The notes under the pieces: generated by a model
Seen by the model: the letters and a program-made list of their open reading frames with translations, nothing else
Told to the model about the DNA's origin: nothing
Databases searched by the model: none
In this document: positions 7,982-21,268 of the stretch, one piece after another
Layout of the letters: the number at the start of each line of letters is the position of its first letter
How positions within the stretch are numbered: position 1 is the stretch's first letter
Made by a program: the position numbers and the translations under genes
Origin: CBDFGT01 sp965247225
GTDB taxonomy: Bacteria > Pseudomonadota > Alphaproteobacteria > Rhizobiales > Rhizobiaceae
NCBI GenBank assembly: GCA_965247225.1
Contig: CBDFGT010000017.1
Span: 186,001 to 250,000, forward strand
DNA length: 64,000 nucleotides
Direction of reading: 5' to 3'

Positions 7982-8512
7982 ATGGCATCACGTTGGTATA
8001 TCGTCCACGCTTATTCAAATTTTGAAAAGAAAGTGGCTGAATCCATTGAAGAGAAGGCAAGGCAGAAGGGTCTGACCCATCTGTTCGAGAAGATCATTGT
8101 TCCAACCGAGAAGTTTGTGGAGGTTCGTCGCGGCCGCAAGGTTGACAGCGAGCGCAAGTTCTTTCCTGGTTATGTTATGGTTCGCGCCAATCTGACGGAT
8201 GAAGCCTATCACCTGATCAAGAATACACCCAAGGTTACCGGGTTTCTGGGCTCCGACAACAAGCCGGTTCCGATTCCGGATTCCGAAGCGGATCGCATTC
8301 TCGGACAGATCCAGGATGGTGTTGATCGTCCAAAGGCTTCTGTATCCTTTGAGATTGGTGAAAACGTTCGCGTTTCCGATGGTCCGTTCGCATCCTTCAA
8401 CGGTACCGTTCAGGATGTGGATGAAGAGCGTTCGCGCCTGAAGGTCGAAGTGTCAATTTTTGGTCGGGCAACCCCGGTCGAACTCGAATATGGTCAGGTC
8501 GAAAAGGTCTGA
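7982..8512 (+). CDS. nusG: transcription termination/antitermination factor NusG
   Basis: The product is 176 residues. The N-terminal RNAP-binding domain begins WYIVHAYSNFEKKVAESIEE, and the C-terminal KOW domain contains GPFASFNGTVQDVDEERSRL. NusG binds the clamp of RNA polymerase and links it to Rho or ribosomal protein S10. It follows secE closely and precedes rplK with a 162-base spacer. Confidence 0.97.
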   Translation: MASRWYIVHAYSNFEKKVAESIEEKARQKGLTHLFEKIIVPTEKFVEVRRGRKVDSERKFFPGYVMVRANLTDEAYHLIKNTPKVTGFLGSDNKPVPIPDSEADRILGQIQDGVDRPKASVSFEIGENVRVSDGPFASFNGTVQDVDEERSRLKVEVSIFGRATPVELEYGQVEKV

Positions 8513-8674
8513 TCTTTGCAAGGGTGACATTGTCTCCCTGAAGCGCGTGGAAGGGGAGGGTGCTTTAAGCCGGCACCCGGAAACCGTACCACGCAACCGC
8601 AGCCGCCGGATGTCTGGATACAGGCACTGGCATCGAAACGACCGGATGTCCGGTCATTGGAAAGAGGCAGAGTT

Positions 8675-9103
8675 ATGGCTAAAAAAGTTGCAGGCCAACT
8701 CAAGCTGCAGGTCAAGGCAGGTTCGGCCAATCCGTCCCCGCCAATCGGCCCTGCTCTTGGTCAGCGTGGCGTAAACATCATGGAATTCTGCAAGGCGTTC
8801 AATGCCGCCACGCAGGAAATGGAAAAGGGAATGCCGATTCCGGTCGTCATTACCTACTATCAGGACAAGTCCTTCACGTTCATCATGAAGAAGCCTCCTG
8901 TCACCTACTTCCTGAAAAAGGAAGCCAAGATCACTTCGGGTTCAAAGCTGCCGGGCAAGACCAAGGCCGGCTCGATCACCAGGGATCAGGTTCGTTCGAT
9001 TGCTGAAGCGAAGATGAAAGATCTCAACGCTGCAGACATCGCGGGTGCAATGGCCATGATCGAGGGTTCTGCCCGCGCCATGGGCCTGACGGTTGAGGGC
9101 TGA
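8675..9103 (+). CDS. rplK: 50S ribosomal protein L11
   Basis: The product is 142 residues. The N-terminal domain KLQVKAGSANPSPPIGPALG and the C-terminal 23S-binding domain (ITSGSKLPGKTKAGSITRDQ) are both present. L11 forms the GTPase-associated centre and binds the thiostrepton site. The ATG at 8675 has AGAGG upstream and is preferred to the in-frame codon at 8657. It is co-transcribed with rplA, whose start lies five bases after its stop. Confidence 0.97.
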   Translation: MAKKVAGQLKLQVKAGSANPSPPIGPALGQRGVNIMEFCKAFNAATQEMEKGMPIPVVITYYQDKSFTFIMKKPPVTYFLKKEAKITSGSKLPGKTKAGSITRDQVRSIAEAKMKDLNAADIAGAMAMIEGSARAMGLTVEG

Positions 9104-9107
9104 TACG

Positions 9108-9806
9108 ATGGCAAAAATTGCAAAGCGCGTTCAGAAAACCCGTGAAGGTGTGGATCCCAACAAGTTCTACGGCCTTTCGGAAGCTGTATCGATGGTGAAG
9201 GTTCGTGCCGTCGCCAAGTTTGACGAAACGATTGAAGTGTCGATGAACCTCGGTGTCGATCCCCGCCATGCTGACCAGATGGTTCGCGGCGTTGTCAACC
9301 TGCCAAACGGCACAGGCCGTACGGTTCGCGTCGGCGTTTTCGCCCGTGGTGCCAAGGCTGATGAAGCCCGCGCAGCCGGTGCGGATGTTGTCGGTGCGGA
9401 AGACCTCGTCGATATCGTTCAGGGCGGCAAGATTGAATTTGACCGTTGCATCGCGACACCGGACATGATGCCGCTGGTTGGCCGTCTCGGCAAGGTTCTC
9501 GGCCCCCGTGGCATGATGCCCAACCCGAAGGTCGGCACCGTAACCATGGATGTTGCAGGCGCAGTCAAGGCTTCCAAGGGTGGTGCTGTTGAATTCCGCG
9601 TTGAAAAGGCCGGTATCGTGCATGCGGGCATTGGCAAGGCGTCGTTTGATGCTGTCGCGCTGGAAGAAAATATCCGTGCCTTTGCCGATGCCGTTATCAA
9701 GGCAAAGCCGGCAGGGGCGAAAGGCAACTATGTCAAGAAAGTTGCAATTTCCTCGACAATGGGCCCGGGTGTGAAGGTTGATGCATCAACCATCGCCGCC
9801 GCCTGA
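9108..9806 (+). CDS. rplA: 50S ribosomal protein L1
   Basis: The product is 232 residues, the normal length. It carries the MMPNPKVGTVTMDVAGAVKA segment, which is the conserved RNA-binding loop of L1. L1 forms the mobile L1 stalk at the E site and, in many bacteria, represses its own rplKA message. The ATG at 9108 is used. A 333-base leader separates it from rplJ. Confidence 0.97.
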   Translation: MAKIAKRVQKTREGVDPNKFYGLSEAVSMVKVRAVAKFDETIEVSMNLGVDPRHADQMVRGVVNLPNGTGRTVRVGVFARGAKADEARAAGADVVGAEDLVDIVQGGKIEFDRCIATPDMMPLVGRLGKVLGPRGMMPNPKVGTVTMDVAGAVKASKGGAVEFRVEKAGIVHAGIGKASFDAVALEENIRAFADAVIKAKPAGAKGNYVKKVAISSTMGPGVKVDASTIAAA

Positions 9807-10139
9807 TCTGGCATTCGCCAGATTTTCAAGAAATTCCCGGTCCTTGAAAGAGGGCCGGTAATACCCGGAGGAAACTCCGGCATTCCTGTCCGAGATTGCA
9901 GGTGGTTTTCCTTAATCACTGATGCCTGCATGAGACGGGTAAGACCCGGATTTGACCGGCATGAAAATGCCGACATGTTTGGTTCGAACCTAGGTTGCCT
10001 TGTTGCCCGCCGGCTCGCCGGCGAAGCGCGGGGGGACAGGATCCTCAAGCGTTGCTTGGGATCTGCATATGTTGATCCCTCGTGGCATAGGTAACCCGAC
10101 CGGGACCGTATTTTCGGTCCGGTCAACTGGAGATAGGCA
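9807..10139 (+). promoter_or_regulatory. rplJL leader (L10-type autoregulatory leader, inferred)
   Basis: A 333-base gap without a gene before rplJ. It holds a short hairpin with a GAAA loop (CCGGAG 9865-9870, CTCCGG 9875-9880) and, just before the ribosome-binding site, a hairpin with arms 10098-10108 and 10115-10124 carrying one bulged G. L10 in complex with L12 is known to bind such a leader in many bacteria and repress rplJL-rpoBC translation. The position and structures fit this. I could not check it against an L10-leader covariance model. Confidence 0.5.
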
Positions 10140-10661
10140 GTGGAAAGAGCGGAAAAACGCGAATTCGTCACAGAATTGAACGAGGTCTTCAAGGCCTCCG
10201 GCTCAATTGTTGTGGCCCGCTATGCCGGTATCACGGTTGCGCAAATGAACGACCTTCGGTCAAAAATGCGTGCAGCTGGCGGAACCGTCAAGGTCGCGAA
10301 AAACCGCCTGGCCAAAATTGCCCTTCAGGGAACGGAGTCAGAAGCGATCGCAGATCTCTTCACAGGACAGACGCTCATCGCTTACAGCGTTGATCCGATT
10401 GTTGCTCCGAAAGTGGCCATGGAATTTGCCAGGACCAACGAGAAGCTCGTTGTTCTGGGAGGTGCCATGGGTTCGACTGCGCTCGATGCAGAAGCTGTCA
10501 AGTCGCTTGCGACCTTGCCATCCCTGGACGAGTTGCGTGCAAAGCTGCTGGGCATGATCCAGACACCGGCTACACGCATCGCAGCAGTTGTTGCAGCACC
10601 GGCAGCCCAGCTCGCCCGTGTGTTTGCCGCTTACGCCAAGAAGGACGAAGAAGCCGCATAA
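10140..10661 (+). CDS. rplJ: 50S ribosomal protein L10
   Basis: The product is 173 residues, beginning at GTG (10140) eight bases after a GGAG site. The RNA-binding N-terminal domain (AEKREFVTELNEVFKASGS, MRAAGGTVKVAKNRLAKIA) and the C-terminal helix that carries L7/L12 dimers are present. L10 anchors the L12 stalk to 23S rRNA. The GTG start and the preceding hairpin suggest that translation is tightly controlled. Confidence 0.96.
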   Translation: MERAEKREFVTELNEVFKASGSIVVARYAGITVAQMNDLRSKMRAAGGTVKVAKNRLAKIALQGTESEAIADLFTGQTLIAYSVDPIVAPKVAMEFARTNEKLVVLGGAMGSTALDAEAVKSLATLPSLDELRAKLLGMIQTPATRIAAVVAAPAAQLARVFAAYAKKDEEAA

Positions 10662-10722
10662 GGTGGTTTTTCGCTGCATTTATAAACAAACCAGTTCGAA
10701 CCGAACATAAAGGAATAGAAAA

Positions 10723-11100
10723 ATGGCTGATCTCGCCAAAATCGTAGAAGACCTGTCCTCCCTCACCGTTCTGGAAGCTGCTGAGCTTTCCAAGATGCTG
10801 GAAGAAAAGTGGGGCGTTTCTGCAGCGGCTCCTGTCGCTGTTGCTGCTGCAGGCGGTGGCGCTGCTGCGGCAGTTGTTGAAGAAGAAAAGACGGAATTCG
10901 ACGCAATTCTCGTTGATGTTGGTGCAAACAAGATCAACGTTATCAAGGAAGTCCGCGCCATCACAGGCCTCGGCCTGAAGGAAGCCAAGGATCTCGTTGA
11001 AGCCGCTCCAAAGGCTATCAAGGAAGGCGTTTCCAAGGCTGAAGCTGCTGACATCAAGAAGAAGATGGAAGACGCTGGCGCCAAGGTTGACGTCAAGTAA
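10723..11100 (+). CDS. rplL: 50S ribosomal protein L7/L12
   Basis: The product is 125 residues. An N-terminal dimerisation domain is followed by an Ala/Gly/Val-rich hinge (about residues 38-55) and the C-terminal factor-binding domain with ITGLGLKEAKDLVEAAPKAI. L12 recruits and activates translation GTPases. A long perfect hairpin follows before rpoB. Confidence 0.98.
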   Translation: MADLAKIVEDLSSLTVLEAAELSKMLEEKWGVSAAAPVAVAAAGGGAAAAVVEEEKTEFDAILVDVGANKINVIKEVRAITGLGLKEAKDLVEAAPKAIKEGVSKAEAADIKKKMEDAGAKVDVK

Positions 11101-11155
11101 TTCTGAATGCCGGTCGGGGGGTGGTCTTGCCACCTCCCGCAGGCATTTTGTAAAT

Positions 11156-11202
11156 CTCATTACCCAAAGGTCTGGACGAAGACCTTTGGGTAATGAGTTT
11201 TT
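11156..11202 (+). promoter_or_regulatory. 18-bp perfect hairpin between rplL and rpoB (attenuator or processing site)
   Basis: Arms at 11156-11173 and 11180-11197 match perfectly over 18 bases with a 6-base loop, followed by five T. It could work as a leaky terminator that sets the ratio of L12 to RNA polymerase, or as an RNase III substrate like the one known in the E. coli rplL-rpoB spacer. The structure is certain. Which role applies is inference. Confidence 0.7.
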
Positions 11203-11285
11203 GAAGAAATTCATTTTTATGACGGTGTCGACTGGCCAGCGGTCACCGTCTGTTGCAGGCCCGGATGTATTGACAAGGAGCGAAG

Positions 11286-14200
11286 ATGGCTCAGACCCTT
11301 TCCTTCAACGGTCGCAGGCGCGTGCGCAAGTTTTTTGGAAAAATTCCAGAAGTCGCAGAGATGCCCAACCTGATTGAGGTTCAAAAGGCTTCATATGACC
11401 AGTTCCTCATGGTTGACGAACCGCAAGGCGGACGCCCGGATGAAGGGCTGCAGTCCGTGTTCAGATCCGTGTTCCCGATTACGGATTTTTCCGGCGCATC
11501 CATGCTCGAATTTGTGTCCTACGAATTTGAACAGCCAAAATTTGACACGGAAGAGTGCCGTCAGCGCGATCTGACCTACGCAGCGCCGCTCAAGGTGACG
11601 CTGCGCCTCATCGTGTTTGATATTGATGAAGATACAGGTTCCAAGTCCATCAAGGACATCAAGGAGCAGAACGTTTACATGGGCGACATGCCGCTCATGA
11701 CCAACAATGGTACGTTCATTGTCAATGGTACAGAGCGTGTTATCGTTTCCCAGATGCACCGTTCTCCAGGCGTGTTCTTCGATCACGACAAGGGCAAGAG
11801 CCATTCCTCCGGCAAGCTCTTGTTTGCTGCCCGTGTTATCCCGTATCGCGGTTCCTGGCTTGATATCGAATTCGACGCCAAGGACATTGTCCACGCCCGC
11901 ATCGACCGCCGCCGCAAATTGCCGGTGACATCGCTGCTGATGGCGCTTGGCATGGATGGCGAAGAGATTCTGGAAACCTTCTATTCCAAGTCGCTTTACC
12001 AGCGCGACGGCAAGGGCTGGCGCATTCCGTTCCAGCCGGATGCCCTCAAGGGCATGAAGGCCCTTTCGGACATGATTGATGCCGACACGGGCGAAGTTGT
12101 TGTCGAGAGCGGCAAGAAACTGACACCGCGCCTGTTGAAGCAACTGAAAGACAAGGGTCTGAAGGCTATCAAGGCGTCCGACGACGATCTCTACGGCAAC
12201 TTCCTGGCCGAAGATCTGGTCAACATGCAGACCGGTGAAATCTTCCTCGAAGCGGGTGATGAAATCGACGAAAAGACATTGCCGATCATCCTGAATACCG
12301 GTTTTGAAGAAATCCCTGTTCTCGATATCGACCATATCAATGTCGGGGCCTATATCCGTAACACACTGGTTGCTGACAAGAATGAAAATCGTCAGGAAGC
12401 CCTGTTCGATATCTATCGTGTCATGCGTCCGGGCGAGCCGCCGACCATGGATTCCGCCGAGGCCATGTTCAACTCGCTGTTCTTCGATTCAGAGCGTTAT
12501 GATCTCTCGGCCGTTGGCCGCGTGAAGATGAACATGCGCCTGGATCTCGATGCTGCCGATACCGTTCGGGTTCTGCGCAAGGAAGACATTCTGGCCGTTG
12601 TGCGCATGCTGGTGGACCTGCGTGACGGCAAGGGCGAAATCGACGATATTGACAACCTCGGCAACCGTCGTGTCCGTTCTGTCGGTGAATTGATGGAGAA
12701 CCAGTATCGTCTGGGTCTGCTGCGCATGGAACGCGCCATCAAGGAACGCATGTCGTCAATCGAAATCGACACGGTCATGCCGCAGGATCTGATCAATGCC
12801 AAGCCTGCTGCTGCCGCGGTGCGGGAATTCTTCGGTTCCTCGCAGCTGTCGCAGTTTATGGACCAGGTCAATCCGCTGTCGGAAATCACCCACAAGCGTC
12901 GTCTTTCGGCGCTTGGACCGGGCGGTCTGACACGCGAACGTGCAGGCTTTGAAGTCCGCGACGTGCATCCGACACACTATGGCCGTATCTGCCCGATCGA
13001 GACACCGGAAGGCCCGAATATCGGTCTGATCAACTCGCTGGCAACATTCGCCCGTGTCAACAAATACGGCTTTATCGAAAGCCCGTATCGCAAGATTATC
13101 GACGGAAAGCTCACAAATGACGTGATCTACCTGTCGGCGATGGAAGAAGCCAAATATTACGTGGCCCAGGCCAATGCCGTCATGAACGACGACCAGACTT
13201 TTGCAGAAGAGTTTGTTGTCTGCCGTCATGCCGGTGACGTTATGCTGGCACCGCGCGATACGATCAACCTGATGGACGTTTCGCCAAAGCAGCTCGTTTC
13301 TGTGGCTGCAGCGCTCATTCCGTTCCTGGAAAACGATGACGCCAACCGTGCGCTCATGGGGTCCAACATGCAGCGTCAGGCCGTGCCCCTGGTGCGTGCC
13401 GAAGCGCCGTTCGTTGGCACAGGCATGGAGCCGGTTGTGGCCCGCGATTCCGGCGCTGCCATTGCAGCCCGCCGTGGCGGCGTGGTGGATCTGGTGGATG
13501 CGACCCGTATCGTTATCCGCGCGACAGAAGATCTCGATCCGTCGAAATCCGGTGTTGATATCTATCGACTGCAGAAGTTCCAGCGTTCCAACCAGTCCAC
13601 CTGTATCAACCAGCGTCCGCTGGTCAATGTCGGCGACAAGCTGAACAAGGGTGACATCATTGCCGATGGTCCGTCGACAGATCTGGGTGATCTGGCGCTG
13701 GGCCGCAATGCGCTCGTCGCCTTCATGCCGTGGAACGGCTACAATTACGAAGATTCGATCCTTCTGTCCGAGCGTATCGTGCGCGACGACGTGTTCACAT
13801 CCATCCACATCGAAGAATACGAAGTGATGGCCCGTGACACAAAGCTGGGTCCGGAAGAAATTACGCGGGATATTCCCAACGTTTCGGAAGAAGCCCTGCG
13901 CAATCTCGACGAGGCAGGCATTGTCTATATCGGTGCGGAAGTAACGCCTGGCGACATTCTGGTCGGCAAGATCACACCAAAGGGCGAAAGCCCTATGACA
14001 CCGGAAGAAAAGCTGCTGCGCGCCATTTTCGGCGAAAAGGCATCTGACGTTCGCGACACATCCATGCGTATGCCGCCGGGTGCTTTCGGCACGGTTGTCG
14101 AAGTGCGTGTCTTTAACCGCCATGGCGTGGAAAAAGACGAACGTGCCATGGCGATCGAACGCGAGGAAATCGAACGTCTTGCCAAGGACCGCGATGACGA

Positions 14201-15428
14201 GCAGGCTATTCTGGACCGCAACGTCTATGGTCGTCTGATCGAAATGCTGAAAGGCCATGTTGCCGTTTCCGGGCCCAAGGGCTTCAAGAAGGGCACCGAG
14301 CTGGATCATGCCGTGATCAGCGAATATCCGCGGTCGCAGTGGTGGATGTTTGCTGTTGAGGACGAGAAGCTTCAGGGCGAAATCGAAGCCCTGCGCGGCC
14401 AGTACGACGAATCCAAGGGTCTCCTGGAACGTCGTTTCATGGACAAGGTGGAAAAGGTACAGCGCGGCGACGAAATGCCTCCTGGCGTCATGAAAATGGT
14501 CAAGGTGTTTGTGGCTGTAAAGCGCAAGATCCAGCCGGGCGACAAGATGGCCGGACGTCACGGCAACAAGGGTGTGGTGTCCCGCATCGTGCCTATCGAA
14601 GACATGCCGTTCCTGGAAGACGGTACACATGTGGACGTGGTGCTGAACCCGCTCGGCGTGCCGTCGCGCATGAATGTCGGCCAGATTCTGGAAACACATC
14701 TGGGCTGGGCATGTGCCGGCATGGGCAAGCAGATCGGTGCGCTTCTCGACAGCTACCAGGAAACCGGCGACATGACGCCTCTGCGCGCCACGATCACGGA
14801 TATTCTGGGTTCGGGTGCCAAGGGTGAGGCGATTGAGCAATATGATGATGCATCTGTCCTGAAAATGGCAGAGCAAAGCCGTCGCGGCGTTTCCATTGCG
14901 ACCCCTGTTTTTGACGGTGCCGTCGAAAAGGATGTCAATGAAATGCTGGTGAAGGCAGGTCTGAAAGAATCCGGCCAGTCGACACTCTATGATGGCCGCA
15001 CCGGCGAACAGTTCGACCGTCAGGTGACTGTTGGCTACATCTATATGCTCAAGCTGAACCACCTGGTCGACGACAAGATCCATGCGCGTTCGATTGGTCC
15101 TTACTCGCTGGTCACCCAGCAGCCGCTCGGCGGCAAGGCGCAGTTTGGCGGACAGCGCTTCGGGGAAATGGAAGTCTGGGCGCTGGAAGCCTACGGTGCA
15201 GCCTATACTCTGCAGGAAATGTTGACGGTGAAATCCGATGACGTTGCAGGCCGTACAAAGGTCTATGAAGCCATCGTGCGCGGTGATGATACGTTTGAAG
15301 CCGGTATTCCGGAAAGCTTCAACGTTCTCGTCAAGGAAATGCGTTCGCTGGGTCTGAGTGTCGAGCTGGAAAATTCCAAGCACGATGTTCCCAACGGCCT
15401 GGCGCTGATGCCGGACGCTGCTGAATAA
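11286..15428 (+). CDS. rpoB: DNA-directed RNA polymerase subunit beta
   Basis: The product is 1380 residues and uninterrupted. The rifampicin-binding cluster begins near residue 517 (SSQLSQFMDQVNPLSEITHK then RRLSALGPGG), with the Asp, His and Ser contacts of the sensitive form retained. Further on are ICPIETPEGPNIGLINSLA and the C-terminal QRFGEMEVWALEAYGA clamp segment. With RpoC it forms the catalytic core. The long minus-strand reading frame over this gene is a shadow. Confidence 0.99.
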   Translation: MAQTLSFNGRRRVRKFFGKIPEVAEMPNLIEVQKASYDQFLMVDEPQGGRPDEGLQSVFRSVFPITDFSGASMLEFVSYEFEQPKFDTEECRQRDLTYAAPLKVTLRLIVFDIDEDTGSKSIKDIKEQNVYMGDMPLMTNNGTFIVNGTERVIVSQMHRSPGVFFDHDKGKSHSSGKLLFAARVIPYRGSWLDIEFDAKDIVHARIDRRRKLPVTSLLMALGMDGEEILETFYSKSLYQRDGKGWRIPFQPDALKGMKALSDMIDADTGEVVVESGKKLTPRLLKQLKDKGLKAIKASDDDLYGNFLAEDLVNMQTGEIFLEAGDEIDEKTLPIILNTGFEEIPVLDIDHINVGAYIRNTLVADKNENRQEALFDIYRVMRPGEPPTMDSAEAMFNSLFFDSERYDLSAVGRVKMNMRLDLDAADTVRVLRKEDILAVVRMLVDLRDGKGEIDDIDNLGNRRVRSVGELMENQYRLGLLRMERAIKERMSSIEIDTVMPQDLINAKPAAAAVREFFGSSQLSQFMDQVNPLSEITHKRRLSALGPGGLTRERAGFEVRDVHPTHYGRICPIETPEGPNIGLINSLATFARVNKYGFIESPYRKIIDGKLTNDVIYLSAMEEAKYYVAQANAVMNDDQTFAEEFVVCRHAGDVMLAPRDTINLMDVSPKQLVSVAAALIPFLENDDANRALMGSNMQRQAVPLVRAEAPFVGTGMEPVVARDSGAAIAARRGGVVDLVDATRIVIRATEDLDPSKSGVDIYRLQKFQRSNQSTCINQRPLVNVGDKLNKGDIIADGPSTDLGDLALGRNALVAFMPWNGYNYEDSILLSERIVRDDVFTSIHIEEYEVMARDTKLGPEEITRDIPNVSEEALRNLDEAGIVYIGAEVTPGDILVGKITPKGESPMTPEEKLLRAIFGEKASDVRDTSMRMPPGAFGTVVEVRVFNRHGVEKDERAMAIEREEIERLAKDRDDEQAILDRNVYGRLIEMLKGHVAVSGPKGFKKGTELDHAVISEYPRSQWWMFAVEDEKLQGEIEALRGQYDESKGLLERRFMDKVEKVQRGDEMPPGVMKMVKVFVAVKRKIQPGDKMAGRHGNKGVVSRIVPIEDMPFLEDGTHVDVVLNPLGVPSRMNVGQILETHLGWACAGMGKQIGALLDSYQETGDMTPLRATITDILGSGAKGEAIEQYDDASVLKMAEQSRRGVSIATPVFDGAVEKDVNEMLVKAGLKESGQSTLYDGRTGEQFDRQVTVGYIYMLKLNHLVDDKIHARSIGPYSLVTQQPLGGKAQFGGQRFGEMEVWALEAYGAAYTLQEMLTVKSDDVAGRTKVYEAIVRGDDTFEAGIPESFNVLVKEMRSLGLSVELENSKHDVPNGLALMPDAAE

Positions 15429-15436
15429 GGAAACAG

Positions 15437-15463
15437 GGCCTGCGCTGGTATCCGGCGCAGGCC
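15437..15463 (+). promoter_or_regulatory. GC-rich hairpin after rpoB
   Basis: A perfect 9-bp stem (GGCCTGCGC at 15437-15445 with GCGCAGGCC at 15455-15463) with a nine-base loop, nine bases after the rpoB stop. There is no T run, so it is more likely an mRNA-stabilising or processing structure than a terminator. Confidence 0.45.
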
Positions 15464-15617
15464 GTCTTCACGTTTCAGTTCTCTCCTGTTCGGATGAGGA
15501 CAGATATTGTTGCCGCATTTTGCGGTTAAAAACGTTTTGGGCATCGGGCCGGATCCCGGGTATTACTCCGGTTCCAGATGCAAAATGAGGGCTTGAAGCC
15601 CACAAAAGGAGACAGGC

Positions 15618-19823
<4,206 letters not shown>

Positions 19824-19826
19824 GTC

Positions 19827-19875
19827 ATGCGTGTCGTCCGAAAGTGTGTAGCGGTTTCGGCATAACGACACGCAT
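19827..19875. repeat. palindromic intergenic element after rpoC
   Basis: Perfect 11-bp arms (19827-19837 and 19865-19875) enclose an inner 6-bp stem (CCGAAA 19838-19843, TTTCGG 19855-19860), giving a 17-bp stem with a four-base bulge. Part of the right arm (ATAACGACACGCATA) resembles ATAACGACATGCGTA at 58769-58783. The two may be copies of a dispersed element. Confidence 0.45.
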
Positions 19876-19906
19876 AGAAAATGAGACGACAGCATTGCTG
19901 AAAAGA

Positions 19907-19938
19907 AAAAACCGCCGGAAGCAACTCCGGCGGTTTTT
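19907..19938. terminator. bidirectional rho-independent terminator after rpoC
   Basis: CCGCCGGA (19912-19919) pairs with TCCGGCGG (19926-19933), with A-rich sequence on the left and TTTTT on the right. It can end rpoC on the plus strand and the small convergent gene at 19992-20285 on the minus strand. Confidence 0.88.
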
Positions 19939-19991
19939 GTTTGAGACCAAGTCCTGCAAGGTCTGCAAGGCGCAAGGTGTCCGCTCCTCCA

Positions 19992-20285
19992 TCACCCGAA
20001 CCGGATGATGGCGACTTCACCGGTCAGCGCCCCCTTGTAGGCAGAGGCATGGGGTTCGTCAGTCGGCACTTCGGTCAAAGTTCCGATCTGGTCCAGATCG
20101 GCTTCCAGAAACCCTTCTTCCGAAAGCGCATTCAGCGCTTCGCGCACGGCAGTATCATCATCGGGCGCGCGCAGCATCACGTGAAGGTCAACACCATCAT
20201 CGCCTTCGCGTTCATAGCCCTTGCCGATAATGATAAAAACCATCGGTTCGTCGTTCAGATTGTCATTGTCAGGCGCAGTCTGCAT
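19992..20285 (-). CDS. small conserved acidic protein of unknown function
   Basis: The product is 97 residues. It starts MQTAPDNDNLNDEPMVFIII, is acidic and ends in GALTGEVAIIRFG. The central GYEREGDDGVDLHVML and TAVREALNALSEEGFLEAD segments suggest a small alpha/beta domain. The frame is open much further upstream, but the start at 20285 has an AGGA site and a normal N terminus. It lies convergent to rpoC. I do not recognise the family and assign no function. Confidence 0.6.
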   Translation of the reverse strand: MQTAPDNDNLNDEPMVFIIIGKGYEREGDDGVDLHVMLRAPDDDTAVREALNALSEEGFLEADLDQIGTLTEVPTDEPHASAYKGALTGEVAIIRFG

Positions 20286-20822
20286 GGCTTTATCCTTGAA
20301 GCTATTGGTCGAGGAGCGATTCTGGACAGAATCAGAGGGTGCAAGATGGCAATTCGGCAAGAAATGCATATTGAAAGCGTGAAGCGGCTGCATTAAAAAA
20401 GGAAACTGGCTCAAAACGCAAACTGAAATGTGTTTGTGACAGCCATGCTCCGTCTGAAGGATGAAGGCATGACGGCAAAACCCGTCCAAAGCCCCGCAAA
20501 ACCGGGTTTCGTTCAAGAATTTTTCGGTTTTGGTCTTGACGGGACGGGACGAAGCCATTACACCCCGCCACATCAGAGCCGATGTGAGGCTGGCTGGTTC
20601 GGAACGACATGTTCTGGAGTTCGCCTCAAACAAGGTTCGACGTAACACGAGACGACCAGATACTGCGCGCATGACGCTTATGTGTCCTCTGCATTTTGCG
20701 GGCCTCCTCATGGAAGTGGGAGGGCCCTGATTTGCGCATTTATAGTACCGTGTTGTACCGCCGCTAGTGGCAAAGTTCCGCCCGGAAGGGTAACGAGACC
20801 AATTATTGCAAGGGATGGTTAT
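20286..20822 (+). promoter_or_regulatory. str operon upstream region with candidate promoter
   Basis: A 537-base stretch without a convincing gene. CTTGAC (20535-20540) and TTACAC (20558-20563) are 17 bases apart and form a possible promoter for rpsL-rpsG-fusA-tuf. A hairpin with one bulge (about 20699-20728, arms GGGCCTCC and GGAGGGCCC) lies about 95 bases before rpsL. The rest shows nothing I can interpret. Confidence 0.4.
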
Positions 20823-21194
20823 ATGCCTACCGTAAACCAGCTGATCCGCAAGCCACGTCAGGCGAACGTAAAGCGCAACAAGGTTCCCGCTTTGCAGGAG
20901 AACCCACAGAAGCGCGGTGTTTGCACCCGCGTCTATACAACAACCCCCAAGAAGCCGAACTCGGCTCTCCGCAAGGTTGCCAAGATCCGTTTGACCAATG
21001 GCTTTGAAGTCATCGGTTACATTCCGGGTGAGGGCCACAACCTTCAGGAACACTCTGTCGTGATGATCCGCGGTGGTCGTGTCAAGGATTTGCCGGGTGT
21101 GCGTTACCACATCATCCGCGGTGTTCTCGATACGCAGGGTGTCAAGAACCGCAAGCAGCGCCGCTCCAAATATGGTGCAAAGCGTCCGAAGTAA
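20823..21194 (+). CDS. rpsL: 30S ribosomal protein S12
   Basis: The product is 123 residues. The segment TTPKKPNSALRKVAKIRLTN contains the lysine that gives streptomycin resistance when changed (wild-type Lys here), and PGVRYHIIRGVLDTQGVK follows. S12 sits in the decoding centre. The ATG at 20823 follows an AAGGG site. It is the first gene of the str operon. Confidence 0.98.
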   Translation: MPTVNQLIRKPRQANVKRNKVPALQENPQKRGVCTRVYTTTPKKPNSALRKVAKIRLTNGFEVIGYIPGEGHNLQEHSVVMIRGGRVKDLPGVRYHIIRGVLDTQGVKNRKQRRSKYGAKRPK

Positions 21195-21268
21195 GATCGC
21201 ATTCGAGCATCCGGCGCTATTTTTGGACGCGCCGGTCAGTGCAAATAAACAGTTGAGAGACAATTGAT

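Noticed and set aside
12756..15383. A very long open frame on the minus strand over rpoB (and a similar one over rpoC at 17310-19895)
   Set aside because: These are shadows caused by codon bias of the strongly expressed genes on the plus strand. They have no ribosome-binding site, no recognisable domain and no own promoter.
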